From the NCBI GenBank assembly GCA_007126465.1, contig SLBE01000214.1:1-5740 (forward strand): a stretch of DNA of 5,740 nucleotides, in the 5' to 3' direction. Source of the stretch: Syntrophomonadaceae bacterium (lineage in GTDB: Bacteria > Bacillota > Dethiobacteria > DTU022). Shown in pieces: positions 1 through 5,740 of this stretch; within the stretch, counting starts at the first letter, position 1, and each line of letters begins with the position of its first letter. Under the pieces are notes generated by a model. It was not told the DNA's origin and made no database searches. It saw only the letters and a list, made by a program, of their open reading frames with translations. The position numbers and the translations under genes were made by a program.

Positions 1-323
1 CGCACTTCTGAAATTGCAGATACCGGAGATACCAGTTTGTTTACGTCTGCCTGACGAATTGCATCAGAAACATCTTTCCCATCCAGAAAAACCTGGTTAT
101 TATTACCAAAATCAATTTCAGTTTCATTTAAAACCTCGTTTAGAAGATCCAGGTCATCAAGCTGCAGGTTATTCATTATTACCTTTAATGTTATTGCCCT
201 GTACATGGCACCTGTATCAAGGTACTTCAGTTCGAGCATTCCAGCTACTTTACGGGCGACACTGCTTTTTCCTGCACCAGCAGGGCCGTCTATAGCAATT
301 TTCGGCTTACTGTTTTTTTGCAT
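1..323 (-). CDS. cmk: Cytidylate kinase, N-terminal part (cut by left window edge)
   Basis: Cytidylate kinase transfers a phosphate from ATP to CMP or dCMP in the cytoplasm, feeding CTP and dCTP synthesis. Translating from the ATG at 323 gives 107 complete codons that stay open to the left edge, so this is roughly the first half of a protein that is usually about 220 residues. Residues 9-21 carry the P-loop region (IAIDGPAGAGKSS), and residues 34-43 read YLDTGAMYRA, a signature of the bacterial CMP kinase family. The segment around residues 87-107 (DAIRQADVN, then SPVSAISEV) matches the NMP-binding region, which precedes the lid. An AAAGGAAG ribosome binding site at 328-335 lies 4 bases before the start. 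The gene follows the pseudouridine synthase after 99 bases on the same strand, an order common in Firmicutes. Identity is very secure; the C-terminal half is not visible. Confidence 0.96.
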   Translation of the reverse strand, partial: MQKNSKPKIAIDGPAGAGKSSVARKVAGMLELKYLDTGAMYRAITLKVIMNNLQLDDLDLLNEVLNETEIDFGNNNQVFLDGKDVSDAIRQADVNKLVSPVSAISEV

Positions 324-327
324 AAGA

Positions 328-335
328 CTTCCTTT
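328..335 (-). promoter_or_regulatory. Ribosome binding site of cmk
   Basis: On the minus strand the bases read AAAGGAAG and end 4 bases before the ATG at 323. The match to the anti-Shine-Dalgarno sequence is moderate, and it supports this ATG as the cmk start. Confidence 0.6.
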
Positions 336-347
336 TATTCTCTATAG

Positions 348-376
348 ATTTAAAGAGTCAATTTTCCCTTGCTCAA
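348..376 (-). promoter_or_regulatory. Weak candidate promoter for cmk
   Basis: In the only sizeable gap of the window, the minus strand has TTGAGC (371-376) and TTAAAT (348-353) separated by 17 bases. Each hexamer matches the sigma-A consensus at 4 of 6 positions. Transcription would begin shortly upstream of the cmk ribosome binding site, which is geometrically sensible. A chance match in AT-rich DNA is quite possible, and cmk could equally be read through from rluB. Confidence 0.2.
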
Positions 377-422
377 CGCATAAATCATTTTCTCATTAAA
401 GCAGGCATTTTGCAAGCTAACT

Positions 423-1148
423 TTAGTTTTCAAGCCCAACAAGGGTATACAAATACTCTATTTCATCTTTTTGCAGGTGACGATATGATCCTTCTTTCAG
501 ATTTCCAGCATCAAGACCGGCAAAGGAATATCTAATCAATTTTTTTACAGGGTGACCGATGGCCCGGCATAATTTCTTTACCTGTCGCTTCTTTCCTTCA
601 GTAAGGGTTATTTCTAACAGGGCAATGTTTTTTTGCGGATCCTTTTCCAGAAGCTCAACCCGGGCCGGAGGTTTTTTTCCACCTTCAATAAGAGGGCCTT
701 TTTTTAATTTTTTCAGTGCTTCAGGGCCAGGTAACCCGTAAACCCAGGAATGGTAAACTTTTTCTACAGCATAGCGGGGGTGCATCAGGCGATTAGCAAG
801 TTCACCATCATTGGTAAGCAGAAGCACTCCACTGGTATCAGCATCAAGCCTGCCGACCGGATATAAACGTGCATCACGGCTATTAACAAGCTCGATTACT
901 GTTGGCCTGCCATGAGTGTCTTTTGCGGTAGAAATATAGCCAGGAGGTTTATTTAAAAGAATATATACTTTATCTTCAATGCCGCTAACAATTTTACCAT
1001 CTACGGTAATCTTGTCTGTTTCCGTGACCTGAAGCTGGGGTTGATCAGCCTGCACATCGTTTACGTAAACGCGTCCCTCAAATATTAATTCCTCGGCCCT
1101 GCGGCGGGAGGAAACCCCGGCCCTGGCCAGGTACTTGGCCAGCCTCAT
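423..1148 (-). CDS. rluB: rRNA pseudouridine synthase, RsuA/RluB family
   Basis: This enzyme isomerises a uridine in ribosomal RNA to pseudouridine; in the RluB group the target is in 23S rRNA. From the chosen start the protein has 241 residues. An S4 RNA-binding domain fills about residues 1-60 (MRLAKYLARAGVSSRR, then RVYVND), and the catalytic domain begins near LLNKPPGY (64-71). The motif GRLDADTSGVLLLTNDG spans 99-115 and its D102 is the expected catalytic aspartate; GKKRQVKKLCRAIGHPV follows near the C-terminus. The frame is also open to a GTG at 1181 and an ATG at 1163. I prefer the ATG at 1148 because family members normally begin right at the S4 domain and GGAAG lies 5 bases upstream, while the GTG has no visible ribosome binding site. 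Gene order (scpB before, cmk after) supports RluB over RsuA or RluE, but the exact target uridine is inferred. Confidence 0.93.
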   Translation of the reverse strand: MRLAKYLARAGVSSRRRAEELIFEGRVYVNDVQADQPQLQVTETDKITVDGKIVSGIEDKVYILLNKPPGYISTAKDTHGRPTVIELVNSRDARLYPVGRLDADTSGVLLLTNDGELANRLMHPRYAVEKVYHSWVYGLPGPEALKKLKKGPLIEGGKKPPARVELLEKDPQKNIALLEITLTEGKKRQVKKLCRAIGHPVKKLIRYSFAGLDAGNLKEGSYRHLQKDEIEYLYTLVGLEN

Positions 1149-1187
1149 TACCTCTTCCACCATCTTTCTTCTGATCCGCACTCATAG

Positions 1188-1802
1188 TTATTCATTATAG
1201 CTTTGCGTTTCGTCTTTCGAATCCATTTCTTCAATAATCTCAATTTCCCGGTCGTTATTTTCGTTACTGTCTTTTGGTTGTGTCAGCTTATTTTCCAGAT
1301 CCAGTGGAGGCAGCTCTTTCAAATCCAACAACCCAAAGTATTTCAGGAAATCAGGTGTGGTACTGTATAGTAAAGGCCTGCCCGGACCTTCTTTTCTGCC
1401 GCTGATTTTTATTAATTTTCTTCTTATCAGGTTATCCAAAACATGCTCACATCTAACACCGCGTATTGATTCAATCTCTATCCTGGTAACCGGCTGTTTA
1501 TAAGCTATGATGGCGAGCGCTTCAAGTGCGGCAGCCGTCAGGTTGCTTGAAACATCTTCGCTGAATGCTTTTTCCAGGTAGGGTGCCAATTCCGGCCGGG
1601 TTCCCAGCTGAAAACCGCCTGCTGTCTCTATAATCTGCAATCCCCGGTCGGCATCATTTAAGTCTTGCCTCAACTCATTGGCCAGCCTTGCTGCATCATC
1701 CGGCGAAATAGAAAGCATCATGGCAATTCGATCTGCCTTTACCGGCTCTTCGCTTAGAAATAACAGGGCTTCAATTAATTTCTTCTGCTCCCTTTTCTCC
1801 AT
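1188..1802 (-). CDS. scpB: Segregation and condensation protein B
   Basis: ScpB is a dimeric winged-helix protein that binds the ScpA kleisin and, with SMC, forms the condensin-like complex that compacts and separates newly copied chromosomes. The 204 residues show the family layout: a first winged helix at about 5-80 (KKLIEALLFLSEEPVKADRI, later GGFQLGTRPEL) and a second at about 86-160. The second contains the strongly conserved segment LEALAIIAYKQPVTRIEIES at 93-112 and GRKEGPGRPLLYSTT at 135-149. After about residue 165 the chain becomes polar and acidic (NENNDREIEIIEEMDSKDE at 180-198) and is probably disordered. The ATG at 1802 has a strong ribosome binding site and lies inside the end of scpA, so the two genes overlap by 32 bases. 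This suggests coupled translation to balance partner proteins. Confidence 0.97.
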   Translation of the reverse strand: MEKREQKKLIEALLFLSEEPVKADRIAMMLSISPDDAARLANELRQDLNDADRGLQIIETAGGFQLGTRPELAPYLEKAFSEDVSSNLTAAALEALAIIAYKQPVTRIEIESIRGVRCEHVLDNLIRRKLIKISGRKEGPGRPLLYSTTPDFLKYFGLLDLKELPPLDLENKLTQPKDSNENNDREIEIIEEMDSKDETQSYNE

Positions 1803-2577
1803 CTGCTGCCTCCTCCCGTGCCGATTCCGGAATTAGCCTGACCAGGATCGGACCAAATGTGTTCTCCTGCAGCAATATAACTTTGCGCTGCCTGGCCATT
1901 TCCAGAAGGGCAATAAAAGTAACAATAACTTCCCAGATTCCGGAACCGCTTATGAATTCTTTCATGCTTACAGCCTGTTGTTTTTTCAAAAGAATCGATT
2001 CTATGTAATTTGACTTATCGGCAACTACAAAATCTTCAACAGCATTAAAGGTCGGCATATAAGAATCTGTTAATGTCGCCTCTGCAAATCGCTGCATTAT
2101 GTCGCTCAGGTGATCAGCGCCTTCCCATATGGTATACACAGATTGCTGCTGGGTAAAAACCATCACTTTCTGGCCACCGGTAGAGCGAAGGTATATTTTT
2201 TGTTGTTCCTCTTCTCGTTCCTGCAGCTGCCTGGCTATTTCTTTAAAGCGGCGATATTCTTCAAGACGCTGAAATAGTTCTTCAGCAGTATTAATTTCAA
2301 ATAGTTCGTCATCATCTTCGTCCTCATCGCTGCGAGGAGCCCGAGGCAGCAGCAGTTTGGATTTAAGGCGCAGCAGGGTTGCAGCCATTACTAAAAACTC
2401 ACTTGCTATATCCAGGTTCAGTTCTTTCATGGATTGTAAATAACTTAAATATTGATCAGTTATTTCCGCAACAGAGATAGACCATATGTCAACCTCGGCC
2501 TTTTTTATAAGGTGGAAAAGAAGATCGAAAGGCCCCTCAAATGTGGGTAGTTTTATTTTATATTCCACCTGCTGCAT
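1771..2577 (-). CDS. scpA: Segregation and condensation protein A (kleisin)
   Basis: ScpA is the bacterial kleisin: its N-terminal domain binds the neck of one SMC head, its middle binds a ScpB dimer, and its C-terminal winged helix binds the other head, closing the ring around DNA. The protein has 268 residues, slightly longer than the roughly 250 usual for the family. Visible marks are FEGPFDLLFHLI (13-24), DIWSISVAEITDQYL (30-44), the helix LVMAATLLRLKSKLLLP (62-78), and the C-terminal VTFIALLEMARQRKVILLQE (219-238). Between them are a very acidic patch (DEDEDDDE, 84-91) and a charged helix-forming stretch (about 98-127) corresponding to the ScpB-binding middle region. The extra length lies in the acidic, non-conserved tail after residue 250, the part that overlaps scpB. 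The start at 2577 lies 4 bases after the trpS stop and has a good ribosome binding site. Confidence 0.97.
   Translation of the reverse strand: MQQVEYKIKLPTFEGPFDLLFHLIKKAEVDIWSISVAEITDQYLSYLQSMKELNLDIASEFLVMAATLLRLKSKLLLPRAPRSDEDEDDDELFEINTAEELFQRLEEYRRFKEIARQLQEREEEQQKIYLRSTGGQKVMVFTQQQSVYTIWEGADHLSDIMQRFAEATLTDSYMPTFNAVEDFVVADKSNYIESILLKKQQAVSMKEFISGSGIWEVIVTFIALLEMARQRKVILLQENTFGPILVRLIPESAREEAADGEKGAEEIN
1809..1817 (-). promoter_or_regulatory. Strong ribosome binding site of scpB, inside scpA
   Basis: The minus strand reads GGGAGGAGG and ends 6 bases before the scpB ATG at 1802. It is the strongest such site in the window, lies entirely within the scpA coding region, and fixes the scpB start. 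Confidence 0.85.
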
Positions 2578-2581
2578 AATA

Positions 2582-3568
2582 TTACCTCAGCCCAATTTTT
2601 TTATAAACCTGGCGCAGCTTCTCTTCAGCTCGTGCGTCTGCTTTCTCTGCACCAATAGATAGCATTTCATCCAGGTACCCTTCTTCACCGGTCAGCTCAC
2701 GGTAACGTTCTTGAAGGGGACGCAAGCTTTCAATAACAACCTCAGCCAGCTGTTCTTTTAAATCTTTGTAGCTTTTACCGGAAAAATGCTCTTCGATTTC
2801 ACTGCGTTCTTTGCCTGTTAAAAGCTGATATATGGTTAATAAGTTATAAATACCAGGTCTGGTTTCGTCAAATTTAATGTCCCGCATCGAGTCTGTAGTT
2901 CCTCTTTTCAGCTTGGATCTGATCTGATCGGGAGAATCAAGCAGAAAGATTGCATCGTTCTTATTATCCTCACTCTTGCTCATTTTTTTCTCAGGATTGG
3001 CAAGGCCCATAACCCTTCCGCCAACAGGAGGAATCATCGCATCGGGCAGGACAAAAACATCACCATAGCGGTAATTAAAACGCTGGGCTATATCCCTGCT
3101 TAACTCAACGTGCTGCTTTTGATCTTCCCCTACCGGAACAAAATGGGTGTCATATAGCAAGATATCTGCAGCCTGGAGCACTGGATAATCGAAAAGGCCA
3201 ACACTTACATCTTCCTTCTGTTTCTCTGATTTATCCTTAAACTGGGTCATACGGTGCAGCCAGCCCATTGGTGTAATACAATTCAGCAACCAGGCCAGCT
3301 CAGCATGGGCCCTGACATGGGATTGTATGAAAACAACAGAGCTTTTTTCATTAAGACCGGCGGCAAACAATAACCCGGCTACTTCCCTGATATTGTTCCG
3401 CAGCACTTCCGGATCCTGGGGAACAGTTATAGTATGCAGGTCTACAACACAGAAATAGTTATCGAACTGCTCTTGCATTTTCACCCAGTTTTTAATAGCA
3501 CCAAGGTAATTACCCAGGTGCAGACTTCCCGTAGCCTGGATTCCTGAAAAGACTCTTTTTTTATCCAT
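2582..3568 (-). CDS. trpS: Tryptophanyl-tRNA synthetase
   Basis: TrpS is a cytoplasmic class I synthetase that activates tryptophan with ATP and attaches it to tRNA(Trp). Its 328 residues match the usual bacterial length. The ATP-binding HIGH-type motif is HLGN (17-20) inside SGIQATGSLHLGNYLGAIKN. The tryptophan pocket region is YPVLQAADILLY (128-139), with D135 corresponding to the aspartate that recognises the indole nitrogen. VGEDQKQHVELSRDIAQRFN follows at 146-165, and the second ATP signature KMSKS is at 195-199. Where many family members have a proline-containing P-[ST]-G before the HIGH motif, this protein has A-T-G; I regard this as a mild variant. The ATG at 3568 follows the M50 protease gene after 27 bases, too little room for a T-box leader, so expression probably depends on an upstream operon promoter or on control placed further upstream. 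Confidence 0.98.
   Translation of the reverse strand: MDKKRVFSGIQATGSLHLGNYLGAIKNWVKMQEQFDNYFCVVDLHTITVPQDPEVLRNNIREVAGLLFAAGLNEKSSVVFIQSHVRAHAELAWLLNCITPMGWLHRMTQFKDKSEKQKEDVSVGLFDYPVLQAADILLYDTHFVPVGEDQKQHVELSRDIAQRFNYRYGDVFVLPDAMIPPVGGRVMGLANPEKKMSKSEDNKNDAIFLLDSPDQIRSKLKRGTTDSMRDIKFDETRPGIYNLLTIYQLLTGKERSEIEEHFSGKSYKDLKEQLAEVVIESLRPLQERYRELTGEEGYLDEMLSIGAEKADARAEEKLRQVYKKIGLR
2584..2589 (-). promoter_or_regulatory. Ribosome binding site of scpA, overlapping the trpS stop
   Basis: The minus strand reads TGAGGT with 6 bases to the ATG at 2577. Its last base is the first base of the trpS TAA stop codon, so ribosomes finishing trpS arrive directly at the scpA start region. It decides the scpA start. 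Confidence 0.7.
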
Positions 3569-3578
3569 TATTATGTTT

Positions 3579-3584
3579 CCTCCT
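3579..3584 (-). promoter_or_regulatory. Ribosome binding site of trpS
   Basis: The minus strand reads AGGAGG, a full consensus match, with 10 bases to the ATG at 3568. The spacing is slightly long. It lies in the 27-base gap after the M50 protease gene. Confidence 0.8.
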
Positions 3585-3595
3585 GTTCTTCGCGG

Positions 3596-4234
3596 TTAAA
3601 CACCTGGTAGTAAACTAATTATCAAGCTGTAAAACTGTAAAATAACATTTGCCAGGGGAAATATGATTATCCTGAATGCCCCCAGGAAAATAAACATCAG
3701 CAATATGATTGGGCCATAGCGTTCAAGCTGCTGATATATCCCCAGGTGAGAGTCAGGCAGAAAAGACATCAATATTTTTGATCCGTCAAGAGGTGGTATC
3801 GGAACCAGGTTAAAAAGAGCCAGGTAAATATTGATAATAATTAGCTGTTGAAAGAATTGAAAGGGTAAACCGCCAAAGCTAATCAAGCCTAAGCTCGAAA
3901 GGTAGGTAAAAACCAGCAGGCATACAAAGGCCAAAACCAGGTTGGATAGCGGCCCGGCAAAAGATACCCAGCGTAAACCTGAGCGATACTGGCTGAATCT
4001 ATAAGGATTGATCGGAACCGGCTTGGCCCAGCCGAACCCAACCAGAAGGATCATCAACGACCCGATCGGATCGAGATGGCTTATTGGATTAAGGTTCATT
4101 CTTCCCTGGCTGTGTGCGGTTGAGTCACCAAAGTGATAAGCCATCCTGGCGTGAGCAAACTCGTGAACCGTTATCACTATCAATAAAATCGGTATGCGTA
4201 ATGCAATTACAACCGGATCTAAACCAAAAAACAT
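3596..4234 (-). CDS. Site-2-protease-like M50 intramembrane metalloprotease (YwhC-type)
   Basis: This is a polytopic membrane zinc protease of the compact M50 group that includes Bacillus YwhC; such enzymes cut substrates within or near the membrane, but the substrate here is unknown. The 212 residues contain the zinc motif HEFAH at 24-28 (H24, E25, H28) inside the first hydrophobic segment, and the second motif NLVPIPPLDG at 142-151, where D150 is the expected third metal ligand. Hydrophobic segments appear at about 8-28, 57-70, 91-114, 127-146, 175-195 and 196-209. There is no PDZ domain, unlike RseP or SpoIVFB-style relatives with extra domains. The segment HSQGRMNLNPISHLDPIGS (41-59) is typical of this subgroup. 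The ATG at 4234 lies 6 bases after the preceding stop, which indicates co-transcription with the nucleotidyltransferase and trpS genes. Confidence 0.93.
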   Translation of the reverse strand: MFFGLDPVVIALRIPILLIVITVHEFAHARMAYHFGDSTAHSQGRMNLNPISHLDPIGSLMILLVGFGWAKPVPINPYRFSQYRSGLRWVSFAGPLSNLVLAFVCLLVFTYLSSLGLISFGGLPFQFFQQLIIINIYLALFNLVPIPPLDGSKILMSFLPDSHLGIYQQLERYGPIILLMFIFLGAFRIIIFPLANVILQFYSLIISLLPGV

Positions 4235-4240
4235 TTAAGT

Positions 4241-5740
4241 TCACTCCTCTTTTTCCTGTTCTTGTTTTAAATAATTTATGACAAAGTCCAACTCTTCCTG
4301 GGGAGTTCGGACCTCACCGTCCAGCACTGCCTGCTTCAAGTTATCAATTATTTCCCGGTATAAAGGACCGGGTTTAACACCCAGTTCTTTTAAATCTCCA
4401 CCTCTTAACCTTGGTCTTATATATCTCAGGCCGTCCATGTAAAGTTTCAAATGTTCCCTGACCTTGTCATTGTCCGTCTGAGTATAGGCTAACAAAATTG
4501 CCTCGACCGGAAGGGGTTCCAGGTAATTAACCACTGCACTGGGATTTAAGTCTGACTGGTTAAGTTTTTCCAGGACAGCAGGCGCTTCTTCGCAGGATTT
4601 TTTTATGGTATCTTCCCTTTCCCTGGATAGATACAACTTTTTAATTATAGCAGACCGGACTTGAGATTCCAAATTACAAAACAACCCGCTTAAATAGGCT
4701 ACTTCAAAATCAGGATCTTCTTCCCAACCCCGACTTTGCACCCAGGAAAGGACCTTTTCCAGCCGGAAAAGTGTTTGCCATGTTTTTTGGTCAATTCTTA
4801 CTTCAGGATAAAGAAAGGGCATTAAATCGAGTTCGTCTAAACGTTTAAGTATTTTAACTGGGGAAGGCTCTCTATAGATCAGTTTCAGTTCCTGGTTCAA
4901 TCGCTGCCTGCTGACTTTATTTAATACTTTCTTTTGGACAGCTTTATGAAGCAGCTTTAATGTTTTCGGTTCAATTTCAAAGTTGTACCTCTGCTCAAAA
5001 CGGACCGCCCGTAATATCCTTAAAGGATCGTCAATAAAACTTTGCTGGTAAAGGACCCTGATAATCCCCTTTTCCAGGTCTTTTTTGCCGTTGTAATAGT
5101 CAATAAATTCTCCGTAATGATCTCTTTCAAGCGAGCAGGCCATAGTATTAATGGTGAAGTCACGCCGGAAAAGATCGTTTTTCAAACCGGATTTTTCTAT
5201 CCTGGGCAGGGCAGCCGGGGAAGTGTAAAACTCTTTACGGGCAGTCACCAGGTCCAGCCTTAAGCCATCCTCCAATTCCAGTGAAGCTGTACCGAACTGG
5301 CTGAAATGCCTGATACTACCTCCCAGTTTATTTTGCAGTTTGAAAGTAAAATCAACAGCATCTCCAATCACTACAAAGTCGAGATCCTGCTCCGGCGGAT
5401 GGCCAATAAGAAGATCCCTGATAATGCCTCCGACAAGATAGACCTTTAACTTTTCCTGACCGGCCAGCAGGCTGACCTCTTTTAAGATCTCTCTAAGTTT
5501 TTGCGGCAAACCCTCATCCATAATTTTAGCGAGATTTTCTAGCTGCAGGCCTTCAGTATAGTCCTGCCTGGAATCAGCAGCGTGTTCCTTTTTTGTGTAG
5601 AGCCTGGATTTTAAGGATCTGCCCCTGCGATCCAGGGAATTTAAATAGCGCAATATATCGGAACGGGTAATAATCCCAACCAGGCTGCCTTCCTCATCAA
5701 CCAGCGGCACCCTGCCAATGTTTTCCTCGATCATCAGGCG
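4241..5740 (-). CDS. tRNA CCA/A-adding nucleotidyltransferase with N-terminal CBS region (5' end outside the window)
   Basis: The enzyme adds the 3'-terminal CCA, or only its final A, to tRNAs. The frame is open to the right edge, and the first visible ATG (5734) falls inside a CBS domain, so I treat the gene as 5'-truncated rather than starting there. Numbering from that ATG: residues 1-32 are the end of a CBS domain (GRVPLVDEEGSLVGIITRSD at 7-26). A linker helix region follows to about 95, then the class II polymerase head: VYLVGGIIRDLLIG (98-111) with catalytic DLD (117-119), RRDFTIN (190-196), and the nucleotide-selecting motif DDPLRILRAVRF (235-246). VSRQRLNQEL (274-283) begins the neck/body, and GGDLKELGVKPGPLYREII (445-463) lies in the tail domain. 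A CBS pair in front of this domain is known from the long DHH-CBS-polymerase fusions of about 870 residues, so an upstream DHH domain is predicted but not visible. Whether it adds A or CCA cannot be read from sequence alone. Confidence 0.92.
   Translation of the reverse strand, partial: RLMIEENIGRVPLVDEEGSLVGIITRSDILRYLNSLDRRGRSLKSRLYTKKEHAADSRQDYTEGLQLENLAKIMDEGLPQKLREILKEVSLLAGQEKLKVYLVGGIIRDLLIGHPPEQDLDFVVIGDAVDFTFKLQNKLGGSIRHFSQFGTASLELEDGLRLDLVTARKEFYTSPAALPRIEKSGLKNDLFRRDFTINTMACSLERDHYGEFIDYYNGKKDLEKGIIRVLYQQSFIDDPLRILRAVRFEQRYNFEIEPKTLKLLHKAVQKKVLNKVSRQRLNQELKLIYREPSPVKILKRLDELDLMPFLYPEVRIDQKTWQTLFRLEKVLSWVQSRGWEEDPDFEVAYLSGLFCNLESQVRSAIIKKLYLSREREDTIKKSCEEAPAVLEKLNQSDLNPSAVVNYLEPLPVEAILLAYTQTDNDKVREHLKLYMDGLRYIRPRLRGGDLKELGVKPGPLYREIIDNLKQAVLDGEVRTPQEELDFVINYLKQEQEKEE
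4244..4249 (-). promoter_or_regulatory. Ribosome binding site of the M50 protease gene
   Basis: The minus strand reads GAGGAG with 9 bases to the ATG at 4234. These bases are also the last two glutamate codons of the nucleotidyltransferase, so the two genes are likely translationally linked. Confidence 0.7.

Noticed and set aside
355..374. Possible intrinsic terminator after rluB
   Set aside because: The stem is only six pairs with a bulge, AT-rich in half, and followed by TTTAAAT rather than a clean T-run. It is too weak to call.
14..399. Two plus-strand open frames (14-295 and 205-399) near the left edge
   Set aside because: They lie opposite the cmk coding region, which has clear P-loop and CMP kinase motifs. 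Their products resemble no family I recognise and are low-complexity translations of the opposite strand.
559..741. Plus-strand open frame of 60 codons
   Set aside because: It is antisense to the catalytic domain of the pseudouridine synthase. Its Phe/Ser-rich product is what the reverse complement of Lys/Glu/Gly-rich coding sequence gives.
1148..1195. 15-codon minus-strand mini-ORF with two adjacent Trp codons, beginning over the scpB end and ending TAATG at the rluB start; it looked like a trp leader peptide
   Set aside because: It has no ribosome binding site, no attenuator hairpin or T-run follows, and the downstream gene is not for tryptophan metabolism. Length and Trp codons are within chance.
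5042..5263. Plus-strand open frame of 73 codons
   Set aside because: It is fully antisense to the conserved RRDFTIN-containing head of the nucleotidyltransferase and has no recognisable domain.
5732..5734. ATG at 5734 as the real start of the nucleotidyltransferase
   Set aside because: It lies in the middle of a CBS domain, codons upstream of it remain open to the window edge, and too few upstream bases are visible to show a ribosome binding site.
1..5740. Mobile elements, CRISPR arrays, tRNA/rRNA genes, riboswitches or defence systems
   Set aside because: Nearly all bases are occupied by seven recognisable housekeeping genes with consistent composition. I saw no direct or inverted repeat series, transposase motif or structured RNA, and no space for an undescribed system.

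Overview
The window looks like a stretch of core chromosome from a Gram-positive bacterium of the Firmicutes (Bacillota), most likely a Clostridia-type lineage. This is an inference. It rests on the scpA-scpB-(rluB)-cmk order known from Firmicutes, a CBS-linked tRNA nucleotidyltransferase of the DHH/CBS/polymerase fusion type, a YwhC-like M50 membrane protease, AGGAGG-type ribosome binding sites, and a G+C content that looks like the mid-40s percent by eye. Species cannot be named from sequence alone.

All seven supportable genes lie on the minus strand, so transcription runs from high to low coordinates. In transcription order they are: the 3' part of a tRNA CCA/A-adding nucleotidyltransferase with a CBS remnant at its front (running off the right edge); a site-2-protease-like M50 metalloprotease; tryptophanyl-tRNA synthetase (trpS); scpA and scpB, the kleisin and winged-helix partners of the SMC chromosome complex; an RsuA/RluB-family rRNA pseudouridine synthase; and the first 107 codons of cytidylate kinase (cmk), cut by the left edge.

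The first six genes are packed like an operon. The gaps are 6, 27 and 4 bases, then scpA and scpB overlap by 32 bases, then 39 bases (or less, depending on the rluB start). Ribosome binding sites lie inside the preceding gene in several cases. Only the 99 bases between rluB and cmk offer room for separate regulation, and they hold no convincing terminator and only a weak promoter candidate.

Functionally the set covers tRNA 3'-end maturation, tRNA(Trp) charging, rRNA modification, nucleotide metabolism and chromosome segregation, with one intramembrane protease of unknown substrate. I found no mobile element, CRISPR array, RNA gene, riboswitch, repeat family or sign of horizontal transfer. The window appears to be an ordinary housekeeping region. 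The points worth checking are start-site choices, the truncated fusion enzyme and its A versus CCA specificity, the absence of a T-box next to trpS, and the missing sporulation genes between scpB and rluB.
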